A stretch of 64,000 bases of DNA, from contig JAGXLL010000001.1 in NCBI GenBank assembly GCA_018334675.1, positions 69,319-133,318 of the forward strand, written 5' to 3'. Source of the stretch: Bacteroidales bacterium. Lineage in GTDB: Bacteria; Bacteroidota; Bacteroidia; Bacteroidales; UBA12077. Numbering within the stretch: the stretch's first letter is position 1; each line of letters opens with the position of its first letter. The position numbers were made by a program, and so were the translations under genes. Shown here piece after piece: positions 20,911 to 30,599 of this stretch. The notes under the pieces are model-generated. The model was not told the DNA's origin. It ran no database searches and saw only the letters and a list, made by a program, of their open reading frames with translations.

Positions 20911-22164
20911 TCAGGTTATTCTGATGTTGGTTTGGGTATCGAGGGCATCCCGCAACCCGTTGCCAATAAGGGTAAAGGAGAGCACGGTCAGCATGATCGC
21001 CACACCGGGCAGTATAGCCAGGTAGCCCATATCTACCAGGATAAAACCGTAGTGTTGTTTGATCATTGTGCCCCAGGAAGGCATAGGAGGTTGCACCCCG
21101 ATGCCCAGGAAGCTGAGCCCTGCCTCGATTAGAATGGCAGAGGCGAAGTTGGCCGCAGAGATGATGATCACCGGATTGATCACGTTGGGAAGGATGTGGC
21201 GGATGATGATTCTTCCCGAAGGAAACCCCATGGCCTGAGCGGCCTCAACAAACTCCTTCTCCCGCAGGGAGATGATCTGTCCTCTCACTACCCGGGCCAC
21301 CTCCACCCACATGGTCAGGCCAACGGCAATGAAGATTTGCCAGAACCCTTTACCGATCACCAGGGTGATGGCTATGACCATCAGCAGGGTGGGGATGCTC
21401 CATACAACGTTGATCAGCCACATGATCAGATCATCCACTTTTCCCCGGAAATATCCGGCCACCGAGCCCAGGGTAAGTCCGATCAACAGGGAGATGAAAA
21501 CAGAGATGAATCCCACCGACAGGGAGATCCTGGCCCCAATGATCAGCCTGCTTAACAGGTCCCGCCCAAAGCGGTCGGTTCCCAGTAGAAAAGTGGTATG
21601 GGTGAGGTGTTCGTTGGCGATCTTTTTTTTGAGCTCCCGGTAGGGGATGGATCTCTTCTTTCCTCTGATATCGGTAAAATGGAAGGATTCATTTTCAAGG
21701 CTTACCGGTTCATCCCGATTGATTGCAAAAGCTACATCTACGGGATGCACCTCCCGGACAAATTTTTCTTCTTCCTTGTATTGGGTGTATTCCTCGATGA
21801 TCATTTTTTGCCCCTGAAAGGAATATTTTTGGAAGGGGATCAGGTCATAGGCACTGGGCTTGCCTATGAGCATGTTTTTCAACACGTTTGTTTCTTTCCG
21901 GACTTCGTTCCGTCGTTTTTTGATCATATTTACGCTGAATCCGGGTTTGCTGGTAGTAAGGGACAGATGCTGTGAATTGGCGTTGGGTGTGGAATCGGGG
22001 GTGATCCAGTAACCCAGCAGGGCAACCAGGAAAAGCAGTAAGAGGAAGATCCCTCCACCCATAGAGAAATGGTTCCGGCGGAAACGCCTCCATGCTATTT
22101 TGCCCGGGGTATGGGCTGTATGGGGATTGGGGGAGGGGCCTTTGTTTTTCATGACAGCCAACAA
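20911..22164 (-). CDS. ABC transporter permease (DppC/OppC family)
   Basis: LGTDRFGRDLLSRLIIGARISLSVGF; EAAQAMGFPSGRIIIRHILPNVINPVII; EAGLSFLGIGVQPPMPSWG. Confidence 0.93.
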   Translation of the reverse strand: MLAVMKNKGPSPNPHTAHTPGKIAWRRFRRNHFSMGGGIFLLLLFLVALLGYWITPDSTPNANSQHLSLTTSKPGFSVNMIKKRRNEVRKETNVLKNMLIGKPSAYDLIPFQKYSFQGQKMIIEEYTQYKEEEKFVREVHPVDVAFAINRDEPVSLENESFHFTDIRGKKRSIPYRELKKKIANEHLTHTTFLLGTDRFGRDLLSRLIIGARISLSVGFISVFISLLIGLTLGSVAGYFRGKVDDLIMWLINVVWSIPTLLMVIAITLVIGKGFWQIFIAVGLTMWVEVARVVRGQIISLREKEFVEAAQAMGFPSGRIIIRHILPNVINPVIIISAANFASAILIEAGLSFLGIGVQPPMPSWGTMIKQHYGFILVDMGYLAILPGVAIMLTVLSFTLIGNGLRDALDTQTNIRIT

Positions 22165-22180
22165 AATAAATATATTTTAC

Positions 22181-23320
22181 TCAATTTACATGATAATGGC
22201 GGTTTTTCCATGTAAAACCGCTCAGCCTGCCGGCAAGGGCAGAGAGGCTGCTATAGAGCGGATACAGCAGCTGGCCGGGTATGAAGATCCACTTGAGGTT
22301 TTGCTTGTTGAAATGCCTCATGGCAGGCCATACAAGCAGGGCATCGATGGCCATCTTTGCCGGGAAGCCGGCCAGCAGCGGGCCGGTAAAGGCATGGCTG
22401 AACAGCGAGCCTGCCAGCAGGCACACCAGCCAAACGTTGGTAAGCATGACCACCGCACCTGTCGCCAGGATGTCCGGATCACGGTAGTGCCGGCTTTTCG
22501 AAGCCCATCTTTTGCGTTGGTTCCAGAAGTCGGCCAAGCGGGTGGCGGGCTGCGTCAAAACCATGGCTTCCGGATCCGGGTTGAAGGCAATTTTGCCGGG
22601 ATCCAGTTTTTTTACCTTCAACAGCAACATGGTGTCATCGCCCGATGCGAGGGCATGCATCAGCGGATCATCCAGCCGGTAAAACAGTTTCCTGGGAAAA
22701 GCCATATTTGCTGCGTTACAAAACATGGCCCGTCCCAGCCGACTGCTCCCTGCCGCGGTGGCCATGAGGGTGAGAAATTCCAGGGACTGAAACCGGGTGA
22801 GTAAACCGGGGCTGCCCTCTTCATATAATACCGGGCCGAACATCAGAAGCAAATGGTGATGCTCATAAAATGCCGCCAGGCTGGTAAGCCAGTGGCGGCC
22901 CATACGGCAATCCCCATCAGTGGTGACAATAAGCTCACCCGCTGCCTGGCCAATCCCCCGGGCCAGGGCCGCCTTCTTGCCGGCTTCACCGCCCCTGTTC
23001 TCCATGACCTGCAGGCTGAAATCTGAAGCATCCCTCCATCGCTGCAACCTGCTCAGGGTAGAATCCTGTGAATGGTCATTCACGGCTATGACCTCCCATT
23101 TCTCCAAAGGATAATCCTGAAGCGCCAGCGACTCAAAGAGCCTGTCCAGTTGCCCGGCCTCATTCCTCAAAGGTATGACTACCGATATTCGGGTGTTCTG
23201 GCTGGCCGGCTTCACTCCCAACCCCAACCCCCGTGCCTTGTTCCAGCCATAGGCCAGGCTGGCGAGAAGCACCAGATAGGGGATGAAAATGAACAGCGTG
23301 ACCACCTCCGGGATTGTCAT
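22181..23320 (-). CDS. Family 2 glycosyltransferase, membrane-associated
   Basis: SVVIPLRNEAGQLDRLFESLALQDYP, VTTDGDCRMG, NQRKRWASKSRHY (QxxRW-like). Confidence 0.9.
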   Translation of the reverse strand: MTIPEVVTLFIFIPYLVLLASLAYGWNKARGLGLGVKPASQNTRISVVIPLRNEAGQLDRLFESLALQDYPLEKWEVIAVNDHSQDSTLSRLQRWRDASDFSLQVMENRGGEAGKKAALARGIGQAAGELIVTTDGDCRMGRHWLTSLAAFYEHHHLLLMFGPVLYEEGSPGLLTRFQSLEFLTLMATAAGSSRLGRAMFCNAANMAFPRKLFYRLDDPLMHALASGDDTMLLLKVKKLDPGKIAFNPDPEAMVLTQPATRLADFWNQRKRWASKSRHYRDPDILATGAVVMLTNVWLVCLLAGSLFSHAFTGPLLAGFPAKMAIDALLVWPAMRHFNKQNLKWIFIPGQLLYPLYSSLSALAGRLSGFTWKNRHYHVN

Positions 23321-23520
23321 AGCTTTTGGGATCCTTTGCTTCCAAAATTAACCTTATTTTGATAATTCTCCATACCTCCCAAATATTTGAACAAATGCGC
23401 CGCTAATTTTTTATTTTGTAAATTAATTTTTAAACTTGTTATGTCGAACAATCGGTTTTATTAACTGTGGTATACATAAAATAATGCCTACAAAATTGAC
23501 ATTATTTTGATCGATTTGAT

Positions 23521-23528
23521 TACATTTG
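23521..23528 (+). promoter_or_regulatory. Putative TAnnTTTG promoter box upstream of the bifunctional-nuclease gene
   Basis: TACATTTG with TTGACA about 20 bp upstream, 41 bp before the ATG. Confidence 0.4.
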
Positions 23529-23569
23529 CATGAAGGTAAACACTTGAAAAGGGGCAGTTTTCCAATTAT

Positions 23570-24169
23570 ATGAATAAAATAAAATTAAACGTACTTGGGA
23601 TTTCATACAGCCAGACGCAAACCGGTGCCTACGCATTGGTGTTGACCGAGGAAAAAGGAGAGCGGCGGATCCCCATCATCATCGGAGGTTTTGAAGCCCA
23701 GTCTATAGCTATTCAGCTGGAAGGGCTTAAGCCACCCAGGCCATTGACACATGATCTTTTTCACAATTTTGCATTGACCTTTAAGATCAATCTCACAGAG
23801 GTGATCATTTATAAGTTGGAAGAGGGCGTTTTTTATTCCCAGCTGATCTGTCAGAGCGATGGAGAGGAAGTGGTGATCGATGCCCGTACCTCAGATGCCA
23901 TTGCCCTGGCCCTGCGGTTTAAATGCCCCATATATACCACCGAAGAGATTCTTTCCAAGTCAGGCATTGTCATTGATCTGGAGCAGGATAAAGGCAGCGG
24001 CCAGGTCAAAGGCGAAAAAAAGACCAAGAAAACCACCAAAGAATCCAATCAGCAATACCGGGACATGCCGTTGGGAGAGCTGGAAGAATTGCTGAATGAA
24101 GCCGTTAATAATGAAGAATACGAAAAAGCTTCCCTGATACGTGACGAAATCAAACGCAGAAAGAAATAA
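23570..24169 (+). CDS. Bifunctional nuclease (BFN/DUF151) family protein with C-terminal UvrB/UvrC (UVR) motif
   Basis: GERRIPIIIGGFEAQSIAIQLEGLKPPRPLTHDLF; C-terminal LEELLNEAVNNEEYEKASLIRDEIKRRKK resembles a UVR motif. Confidence 0.9.
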   Translation: MNKIKLNVLGISYSQTQTGAYALVLTEEKGERRIPIIIGGFEAQSIAIQLEGLKPPRPLTHDLFHNFALTFKINLTEVIIYKLEEGVFYSQLICQSDGEEVVIDARTSDAIALALRFKCPIYTTEEILSKSGIVIDLEQDKGSGQVKGEKKTKKTTKESNQQYRDMPLGELEELLNEAVNNEEYEKASLIRDEIKRRKK

Positions 24170-24200
24170 CTCCATACCCGTATTTCTGAAAGCCTCCCCC

Positions 24201-25730
24201 ATGAAGAAAATACTTGTGCTTGTATCCGTACTTTTAGTAAGTACCGGATTCGTCGTTTTACAAACTTCTGATCAGTCCGCAACACCCGATAGCACCCGGC
24301 AGGAACAAGTTGACACGGCTTATGCCAGGCCTGATCTCAATCCGGAGGGCAGCGATGAGGCCGTAGCATCGGGCGGAACCGGACGGGAAAACATCCTGCT
24401 CAAGAGAAACAACAATGACGGATTTTCAATGATGGCCGTTTTAAGAGGCCTTTTGGGCCTGGCGGTTTTAATTTTCCTTGCCTGGCTGTTTAGTGCCAAC
24501 AGGAAAGCCGTGGATTGGTCGGTGGTGGCTAAAGGGCTGGCCATACAAGTGGTATTGGCGCTGAGCATCTTGTATATTCCGGCGGTGGCGATGGTTTTTG
24601 ATTTCGTAGGAAACATATTCGTTAAGATACTTGATTTTACCGAAGCAGGCAGTGAATTTCTGTTCGGCCCCCTGATGAATACCGATTCCATTGGCTACAT
24701 CTTTGCTTTCAAGATCCTGCCTACCATCATCTTTTTCTCTGCCCTGACCAGCGTGTTGTTTTATTTCGGAGTCATCCAGATAGTGGTTAAAGGCCTGGCC
24801 TGGCTGATGATCAAAGCCATGAAGCTTTCGGGCATGGAAAGCCTGTCGGTGGCCGGCAACATTTTTATAGGACAAACCGAATCCCCGCTGATGATCAAGG
24901 AGTACCTGCCCAAGATGAATGATTCTGAAATGCTGCTGGTGATGATAGGTGGTATGGCTACCGTGGCCGGCGGGGTGATGGCGGCCTATATCGGTTTTTT
25001 GGGAGGTGATGATCCCGTTCAGCGGGTGCTGTTCGCCAAACACCTGCTTACGGCTTCAGTGATGGCCGCCCCCGGTGCTGTGGTGGTGTCCAAGATCCTG
25101 ATGCCTCAGACTCAGGAAGTGACCAAAGAAATCCATGTTTCCATGAATAAGGTTGGATCCAACTTTCTGGATGCCCTGTCCAATGGCACACTTCAGGGCC
25201 TGAAGCTGGCAGCTAACGTAGGGGCTATGCTGCTGGTGTTTTTTGCTTTTATTGCCATGATCAACTTTATCTTTCTCAAGGTAGGTGACTGGACTGCCCT
25301 GAACCAGAGCATCGCAGATGTCACCAACGGACAGTATCAGAATTTGTCGCTTGAGTTTGTGCTGGGGTATTTATTTGCTCCTTTGATGTGGCTGATCGGT
25401 GTGGCCCAGTCCGATGTCACCCTTTTGGGGCAGTTGCTGGGTGAGAAGCTGATCGCCAGCGAGTTCGTAGGCTATACGTCCCTGGCAGAGATGAAATCGG
25501 CGGGGCAGGCTGCATTTGGTAAGTTTGTCGAATACAAGTCGATCATCATGGCTACCTATATGCTCTGCGGATTCGCCAACTTTGCTTCCATCGGCATTCA
25601 GATTGGAGGCATCGGGGGACTGGCTCCTAACAAACGCAGCTTCTTATCCGCTAACGGTATGCGTGCCCTGATCGGAGGTACCATCGCCTCGCTCTTCTCA
25701 GCTACCATCATCGGGATGATTATGGGATAG
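24201..25730 (+). CDS. Nucleoside (CNT-type) transporter with N-terminal signal-like extension
   Basis: Start revised from 24141 to 24201; NIFIGQTESPLMIKEYLPKMNDSEM, YMLCGFANFASIGIQIGGIGGLAPNKR. Confidence 0.9.
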   Translation: MKKILVLVSVLLVSTGFVVLQTSDQSATPDSTRQEQVDTAYARPDLNPEGSDEAVASGGTGRENILLKRNNNDGFSMMAVLRGLLGLAVLIFLAWLFSANRKAVDWSVVAKGLAIQVVLALSILYIPAVAMVFDFVGNIFVKILDFTEAGSEFLFGPLMNTDSIGYIFAFKILPTIIFFSALTSVLFYFGVIQIVVKGLAWLMIKAMKLSGMESLSVAGNIFIGQTESPLMIKEYLPKMNDSEMLLVMIGGMATVAGGVMAAYIGFLGGDDPVQRVLFAKHLLTASVMAAPGAVVVSKILMPQTQEVTKEIHVSMNKVGSNFLDALSNGTLQGLKLAANVGAMLLVFFAFIAMINFIFLKVGDWTALNQSIADVTNGQYQNLSLEFVLGYLFAPLMWLIGVAQSDVTLLGQLLGEKLIASEFVGYTSLAEMKSAGQAAFGKFVEYKSIIMATYMLCGFANFASIGIQIGGIGGLAPNKRSFLSANGMRALIGGTIASLFSATIIGMIMG

Positions 25731-25862
25731 CCAAAAAACGGTTTAAGTTGAAAGTTGAACTTTCTCAGTTTTGTTCTTAGCCTTAGCCTCATATTAACAA
25801 TTTAACAATATATTTAACCTTTTTTCTTTCTCAGTCTTAGCCTAATTTAATCATTGTATACT

Positions 25863-26474
25863 ATGAAAATATTCAAGATCCTTTTACTGGGAATGCTTTT
25901 ATGGCCGGTGACATCCATTTCACAAGGCATTCCGGATAACGAGAACGATTACCTGATCACCCTGAACACCGATTATGGTGAGATCATGATGGTGCTCTAC
26001 GATGAAACCCCTATCCATAAGATGAATTTCGTAGACCTGGCTCGTGCCGGTGTTTATGATCATGTCAGCTTTCACCGGGTGATCGACCATTTTATGATCC
26101 AGACCGGCGAACCGGAGACCCGGAACAAACCGGCCGATTATGATGCCTCCATCATCCAGAAAACCCTGCCTGCCGAGATACGTCCCAACATCAAGAATAC
26201 ATACGGGGCAGTGGGTGCTGCAAGACGTGACAATCCTCAGAAATCCTCCAACGGCAGCCAGTTCTACATCATCGAAAGTCCGAAGGGTGCCCCTCACCTC
26301 GATGGGGATTACACGGTATTTGGGCGGGTGGTGAGCGGTTTGCGGGTGGTCCACAAGATTGCTTCTGTAGAGACCGATAAAAATGATCGACCCAAAAAAG
26401 CTATCCGGATGACCGTGAAGGTGAGTACGGTGAAGCGTTCACAGATAGAAAAATACTATAGTTACGAATATTGA
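25863..26474 (+). CDS. Peptidyl-prolyl cis-trans isomerase, cyclophilin type, exported
   Basis: Start revised to 25863; VSFHRVIDHFMIQTGEPE, KSSNGSQFYIIESPKGAPHLDGDYTVFGRVVSGLRVV. Confidence 0.92.
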   Translation: MKIFKILLLGMLLWPVTSISQGIPDNENDYLITLNTDYGEIMMVLYDETPIHKMNFVDLARAGVYDHVSFHRVIDHFMIQTGEPETRNKPADYDASIIQKTLPAEIRPNIKNTYGAVGAARRDNPQKSSNGSQFYIIESPKGAPHLDGDYTVFGRVVSGLRVVHKIASVETDKNDRPKKAIRMTVKVSTVKRSQIEKYYSYEY

Positions 26475-26476
26475 TT

Positions 26477-27610
26477 TTAATGGGCAAGCCGGCCTGTCAG
26501 GCCGATGATTTGACCGATACGCCGGCCTGTGTTTTTAAGCAGTATTTTTGCTGATGCAAGGGCGGATGGCAGATCGATGGGTTTTTCCATCACCGGGAGC
26601 AGCAGGTCAAAGCCTTCGGGGTGATCGGTTTCCAGGCTTCCGGTCACGGCAATAACCGGTTTGTTATGTTGGTTTGCCAGCCGGGCCACACCGAAGGGTG
26701 TTTTACCGCAATGGGTTTGCGCGTCGATTTTTCCTTCTCCGGTGATGATCAGGTCGTTTTCCCGAATCCTTTTTTCCAGATTGAGTTCCCGGGCCACCAG
26801 GTTGAATCCGTTTTCCAGGGTAGCCAGGGAGAAGGCAAGGAGGCTGACAGCCAGTCCGCCGGCTGCACCTGTGCCGGAGATGGTAAGCAGATCTTGCGAA
26901 GTGTATTTTTGCAGCAGGCGGGCATAGCTCTCCAGGTTTTGGTCGAGTAGCTTCAGGTCGCCGGGGCGGGCCCCTTTTTGCGGACCGTAAACATAAGCTG
27001 CGCCATGAGGACCTGTTAAGGGATTGTCCACATCACCGGCAATAGATATGCTGGTCTCCTTGAGTCGGGCATCCAGCTGGCTGGTGTCGATATGGCGTAT
27101 ATGGCTGAGGTTTTTACCTACTGGGAGGATCGATTCCTGGTTGGGGTCGTAGAAACGGGCACCCAGGGCATGCAGCAGGCCTGCTCCGCCATCGATGGTC
27201 GCACTGCCTCCGATGCCCAGTATGATCCTTCGGCATCCCTGATCCAGGGCGGAGCGTATCAATTCGCCGGTACCATAGGTGGTAGTGAAAAAGGGGTTTC
27301 TTTCTTGTTCCGTGAGTTGTTCAATGCCTGAGGCGGCAGCCATCTCAATGACGGCGGTTTGTCCTCCCCCCAGCAGGCCAAAAACAGCAGCGACCGGGCG
27401 CATCAACGGGTCATGAACCTGCGTTTCTATCCTCTTACCATTGGTAGCATCCACCAGGGTCCGCACCGTACCTTCCCCACCATCGGCCAACGGCAAGAGG
27501 TTAAGGGTTAGATCATCCCGTTCATCCCGCAATCCTTCTGCCAGGCTGTTACAAACCTCCAGGGCACTCATGCTGTGCTTGAACGAGTCGCTGCAGATCA
27601 GAACTTTCAT
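26477..27610 (-). CDS. Glycerate kinase
   Basis: MKVLICSDSFKHSMSALEVCNSLAEGLR, PLADGGEGTVRTLVDAT, LGIGGSATIDGGAGLLHALGARF. Confidence 0.93.
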   Translation of the reverse strand: MKVLICSDSFKHSMSALEVCNSLAEGLRDERDDLTLNLLPLADGGEGTVRTLVDATNGKRIETQVHDPLMRPVAAVFGLLGGGQTAVIEMAAASGIEQLTEQERNPFFTTTYGTGELIRSALDQGCRRIILGIGGSATIDGGAGLLHALGARFYDPNQESILPVGKNLSHIRHIDTSQLDARLKETSISIAGDVDNPLTGPHGAAYVYGPQKGARPGDLKLLDQNLESYARLLQKYTSQDLLTISGTGAAGGLAVSLLAFSLATLENGFNLVARELNLEKRIRENDLIITGEGKIDAQTHCGKTPFGVARLANQHNKPVIAVTGSLETDHPEGFDLLLPVMEKPIDLPSALASAKILLKNTGRRIGQIIGLTGRLAH

Positions 27611-27618
27611 AATTCCTT

Positions 27619-28668
27619 TTATTTCTTAGCAGCTTTCTGTAAGGTGAAGGCAAAAGAGGTGCCTTTTCCGGGTGTGCTGCGAACATTGATGGTTTGGCCG
27701 TGGGCCTCTATGATGTGCTTAACAATGGCCAGCCCCAGGCCTGTGCCGCCCTGCTGACGGGAACGGCTTTTGTCGACCCGGTAAAAGCGCTCGAAGATCC
27801 GGGGTATCTCACTCTCCTTGATGCCCAGCCCATTATCGGTGATCTCGATCAGGATATTCTCGCCCATGTCCAGGAAAGACACGGTGGTACGCCCGTTCTC
27901 CCGGCCATAGTTGATGGAATTGACCACCAGGTTGGTCACCAGCTGATAGATGCGCTCCTTGTCGGCATATACCTTGACCGACTTGTCATATTTGGAGGTA
28001 AAGGAAAGGCGGGTGCCTTTCTCCCTGGCCTTGAGCTCCTGTGCCTCGAAAACATCCTTCATCAGATCTACCATGTCGAAGGTTTCATAATTGAGCTCCA
28101 GCTCCCCCGATTCCAGCTTGGTGATGGCCTCCAGATCCTCCACGATCGATATCATCCGGTTGATGCTTTTCTCCGTTTTCTTTAGGTATTTCTTGTTGAT
28201 ATCCGGATCATCAATGGCTCCGTCCAGCAAAGTGAGCACATAACCCTGTATATTAAAGATGGGTGTTTTCAGCTCATGGGATACGTTGCCCAGGAATTCC
28301 TTTCTGTATTTGGCCATCTGTTTGAGCTGGGCAATCTCCCTGGTTTTGTTGCGGGCCCAGTTGATCACTTCATCATTGACCTCCCGTATGATGTCTTTGT
28401 CCTCAAAATCGCGCCGCAGATCCTTCTCAGGGATGTTTTTTTGATGGATGGTCTTATAGATGGGGTTGATCTTTTCAAAGATGAAGCTGTTCAACATGTA
28501 GTATACCACGATGTATACTGCGATGAAGATGAAAAGGATACCGAAAAGCAACGGCCATAAATTTTGCGATCTGTCGAATAACATCATCGATACTAAAACC
28601 ATTGCGGCTATGAAGGAGGTTATCAATGAGATATTAACCGCCATCTGGCGGGGTGAAGCAGCTTTCAT
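27619..28668 (-). CDS. PhoR-like sensor histidine kinase
   Basis: FLGNVSHELKTPIFNIQGYVLTLLDGA H-box; EITDNGLGIKESEIPRIFERFYRVDKSRSRQQGGTGLGLAIVKHII. Confidence 0.93.
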   Translation of the reverse strand: MKAASPRQMAVNISLITSFIAAMVLVSMMLFDRSQNLWPLLFGILFIFIAVYIVVYYMLNSFIFEKINPIYKTIHQKNIPEKDLRRDFEDKDIIREVNDEVINWARNKTREIAQLKQMAKYRKEFLGNVSHELKTPIFNIQGYVLTLLDGAIDDPDINKKYLKKTEKSINRMISIVEDLEAITKLESGELELNYETFDMVDLMKDVFEAQELKAREKGTRLSFTSKYDKSVKVYADKERIYQLVTNLVVNSINYGRENGRTTVSFLDMGENILIEITDNGLGIKESEIPRIFERFYRVDKSRSRQQGGTGLGLAIVKHIIEAHGQTINVRSTPGKGTSFAFTLQKAAKK

Positions 28669-28739
28669 GATCCGGATATTTAAAGTTCCTAATGAATGAA
28701 AAACGACCGGTGTCGTGATATCTTATGTTTTTTTCTTTT

Positions 28740-29345
28740 TTACTTACCCATTTGCTGACGAACGATCCTGGCCACATACTTCCCGATCACATCAAACTCC
28801 AGGTTGACAATGGTACCGGGTTTCATCTGATGGAAATTGGTCATGTTGTAGGTGTAGGGGATGACAGCTACTTCAAATGAGTTATCTTGTGAATTGACCA
28901 CAGTCATGCTAATGCCATTGATGGATATGGAGCCTTTCTCCACGGTGATATAATCTTCCTGGGTAGGATCGTATTCGAAACGGAAATACCAGCTTCCATC
29001 GGCCTCTTTGACGTCGGTGCACCTGGCCGTTTGATCCACATGTCCCTGAACAATATGGCCATCCAAAAAGCTGTCGGCTTTCATGCTGCGTTCCAGGTTG
29101 ACTTTGTCGCCTTTTTTCAGCAGCCCCAGGTTGGATTTTTCCAGGGTCTCGTGAACCGCCGTCACTGTAAAGGTCTTCTTATCCTTGTTCACATTCACCA
29201 CGGTTAAGCACACCCCGTTGTGAGATACACTCTGGTCGATCTTGAGCTGATCGGCGAATGAGCATTCCATGGTGACATGCAGGTTGCCCCCTTCTTTTTC
29301 TAGGTTGACTACGGGAGCCGCTTCTTCTACTATTCCTGAAAACAT
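28740..29345 (-). CDS. ribE: Riboflavin synthase alpha subunit
   Basis: MFSGIVEEAAPVVNLE, SVSHNGVCLTVVNV, DGHIVQGHVDQTARC, GSISINGISMTVV. Confidence 0.95.
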   Translation of the reverse strand: MFSGIVEEAAPVVNLEKEGGNLHVTMECSFADQLKIDQSVSHNGVCLTVVNVNKDKKTFTVTAVHETLEKSNLGLLKKGDKVNLERSMKADSFLDGHIVQGHVDQTARCTDVKEADGSWYFRFEYDPTQEDYITVEKGSISINGISMTVVNSQDNSFEVAVIPYTYNMTNFHQMKPGTIVNLEFDVIGKYVARIVRQQMGK

Positions 29346-29471
29346 ATGTTTGAACTTTTAAATGAATGAAACTAAAATGGTTGATAATTTGTTACAAAAG
29401 GATACGTTTGCGAATTTAGGAATTATTTGTTGTTTATTGTGAAAAATAAGTTGCATATTTGAAGAAGCCCT

Positions 29472-29513
29472 ATTTCAGCGCTTAGCGCCCGAAGGGACGC
29501 TTAGCGCTGAAAT
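29472..29513. repeat. Variant copy of the CGCTTAGCG palindromic repeat (copy A)
   Basis: ATTTCAGCGCTTAGCGcccgaagggaCGCTTAGCGCTGAAAT: 16-bp arms with one mismatch, in the ribE/epimerase divergent intergenic region. Confidence 0.85.
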
Positions 29514-29570
29514 GAGGAGACACTTAGCACTAAATGATTCGGGCGTTCAACCAAATCCAATCCCAACCCC

Positions 29571-30575
29571 ATGATATTTGTAACAGGAGGCACAGGTTTT
29601 GTAGGTGCGCATTTGCTGCGTCATTTGGTTTCCAGGCATGGGAAAGTGCGTGCATTAAAAAGAGCCAACAGCAATACGGAATATACAAAGCGGGTTTTTC
29701 AGAGCTATCCCGACGACCCACCCCGCCTGTTTGCTCAGGTTGAGTGGGTGGAGGGAGATGTGCTGGATTATGAAAGTCTTGTGAACGCCACCCATCAGGT
29801 GGAAGCCATTTATCATGCAGCGGCACAGGTTAGTTTTGAGCCTTCACAAAAGCGGTCTATGCTTGAAACCAATATCCGGGGTACGGCCAATGTAGTGAAT
29901 GTTGCACGGGAAAATGGAATTGGGCGTATAGCCTATATCAGTTCTGTGGCCGCCCTGGATCCCCCCAAAGAAGATCGGGTAGTCGATGAGCTGCAGTTTG
30001 GCAATAATCCTACCCGCTATTCAGCTTATGCCGAAAGCAAGTTTCAGAGCGAGCTGGAGATATGGAGGGGAGTGGAAGAAGGGCTGAAGGCTGTGGTCGT
30101 CAACCCTTCGATCATCATGGGTCCACTTGTTCCGGTAGATGGTCCGGGCGGTATCTTTCAAGCCATCCGCAAAGGCATGGGTTTTTACCCCACAGGGGTT
30201 ACCGGTTTCGTGGATGTACGCGATGTATGCCGGGCCCTCCTGGAGCTGATGGACAGAGGCATTTACAACGAGCGGTTTATCCTTTCACAGGATAACCATT
30301 CATACCGGCATATTTTTCAAACCATTGCCCGGACCTTCAACACCCGTGTGCCCGGTAAGAAGATACCTCCCTTTGCCACGGCCCTGGCCTGGCGATTGGA
30401 ATGGGCGCGGTCGAAGGTGTTGAACAACAAGCCAAAGATCACCAGAGAGATACACGAATCGGCCCACCGGCAGGTTCATTTCTCCAATGAGAAAATTCGA
30501 AATGCCATCGATTTTCAATTTATTCCTATTGAGCAATCCATCCAGGATACGGTGGAATATTTTGAAGAGGGATGA
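29571..30575 (+). CDS. NAD-dependent epimerase/dehydratase (extended SDR)
   Basis: MIFVTGGTGFVGAHLLRHLVSRHGKVRAL, YISSVAAL, YAESKFQSE. Confidence 0.92.
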   Translation: MIFVTGGTGFVGAHLLRHLVSRHGKVRALKRANSNTEYTKRVFQSYPDDPPRLFAQVEWVEGDVLDYESLVNATHQVEAIYHAAAQVSFEPSQKRSMLETNIRGTANVVNVARENGIGRIAYISSVAALDPPKEDRVVDELQFGNNPTRYSAYAESKFQSELEIWRGVEEGLKAVVVNPSIIMGPLVPVDGPGGIFQAIRKGMGFYPTGVTGFVDVRDVCRALLELMDRGIYNERFILSQDNHSYRHIFQTIARTFNTRVPGKKIPPFATALAWRLEWARSKVLNNKPKITREIHESAHRQVHFSNEKIRNAIDFQFIPIEQSIQDTVEYFEEG

Positions 30576-30599
30576 GCAGAAAATTAACAGAAACATTTT

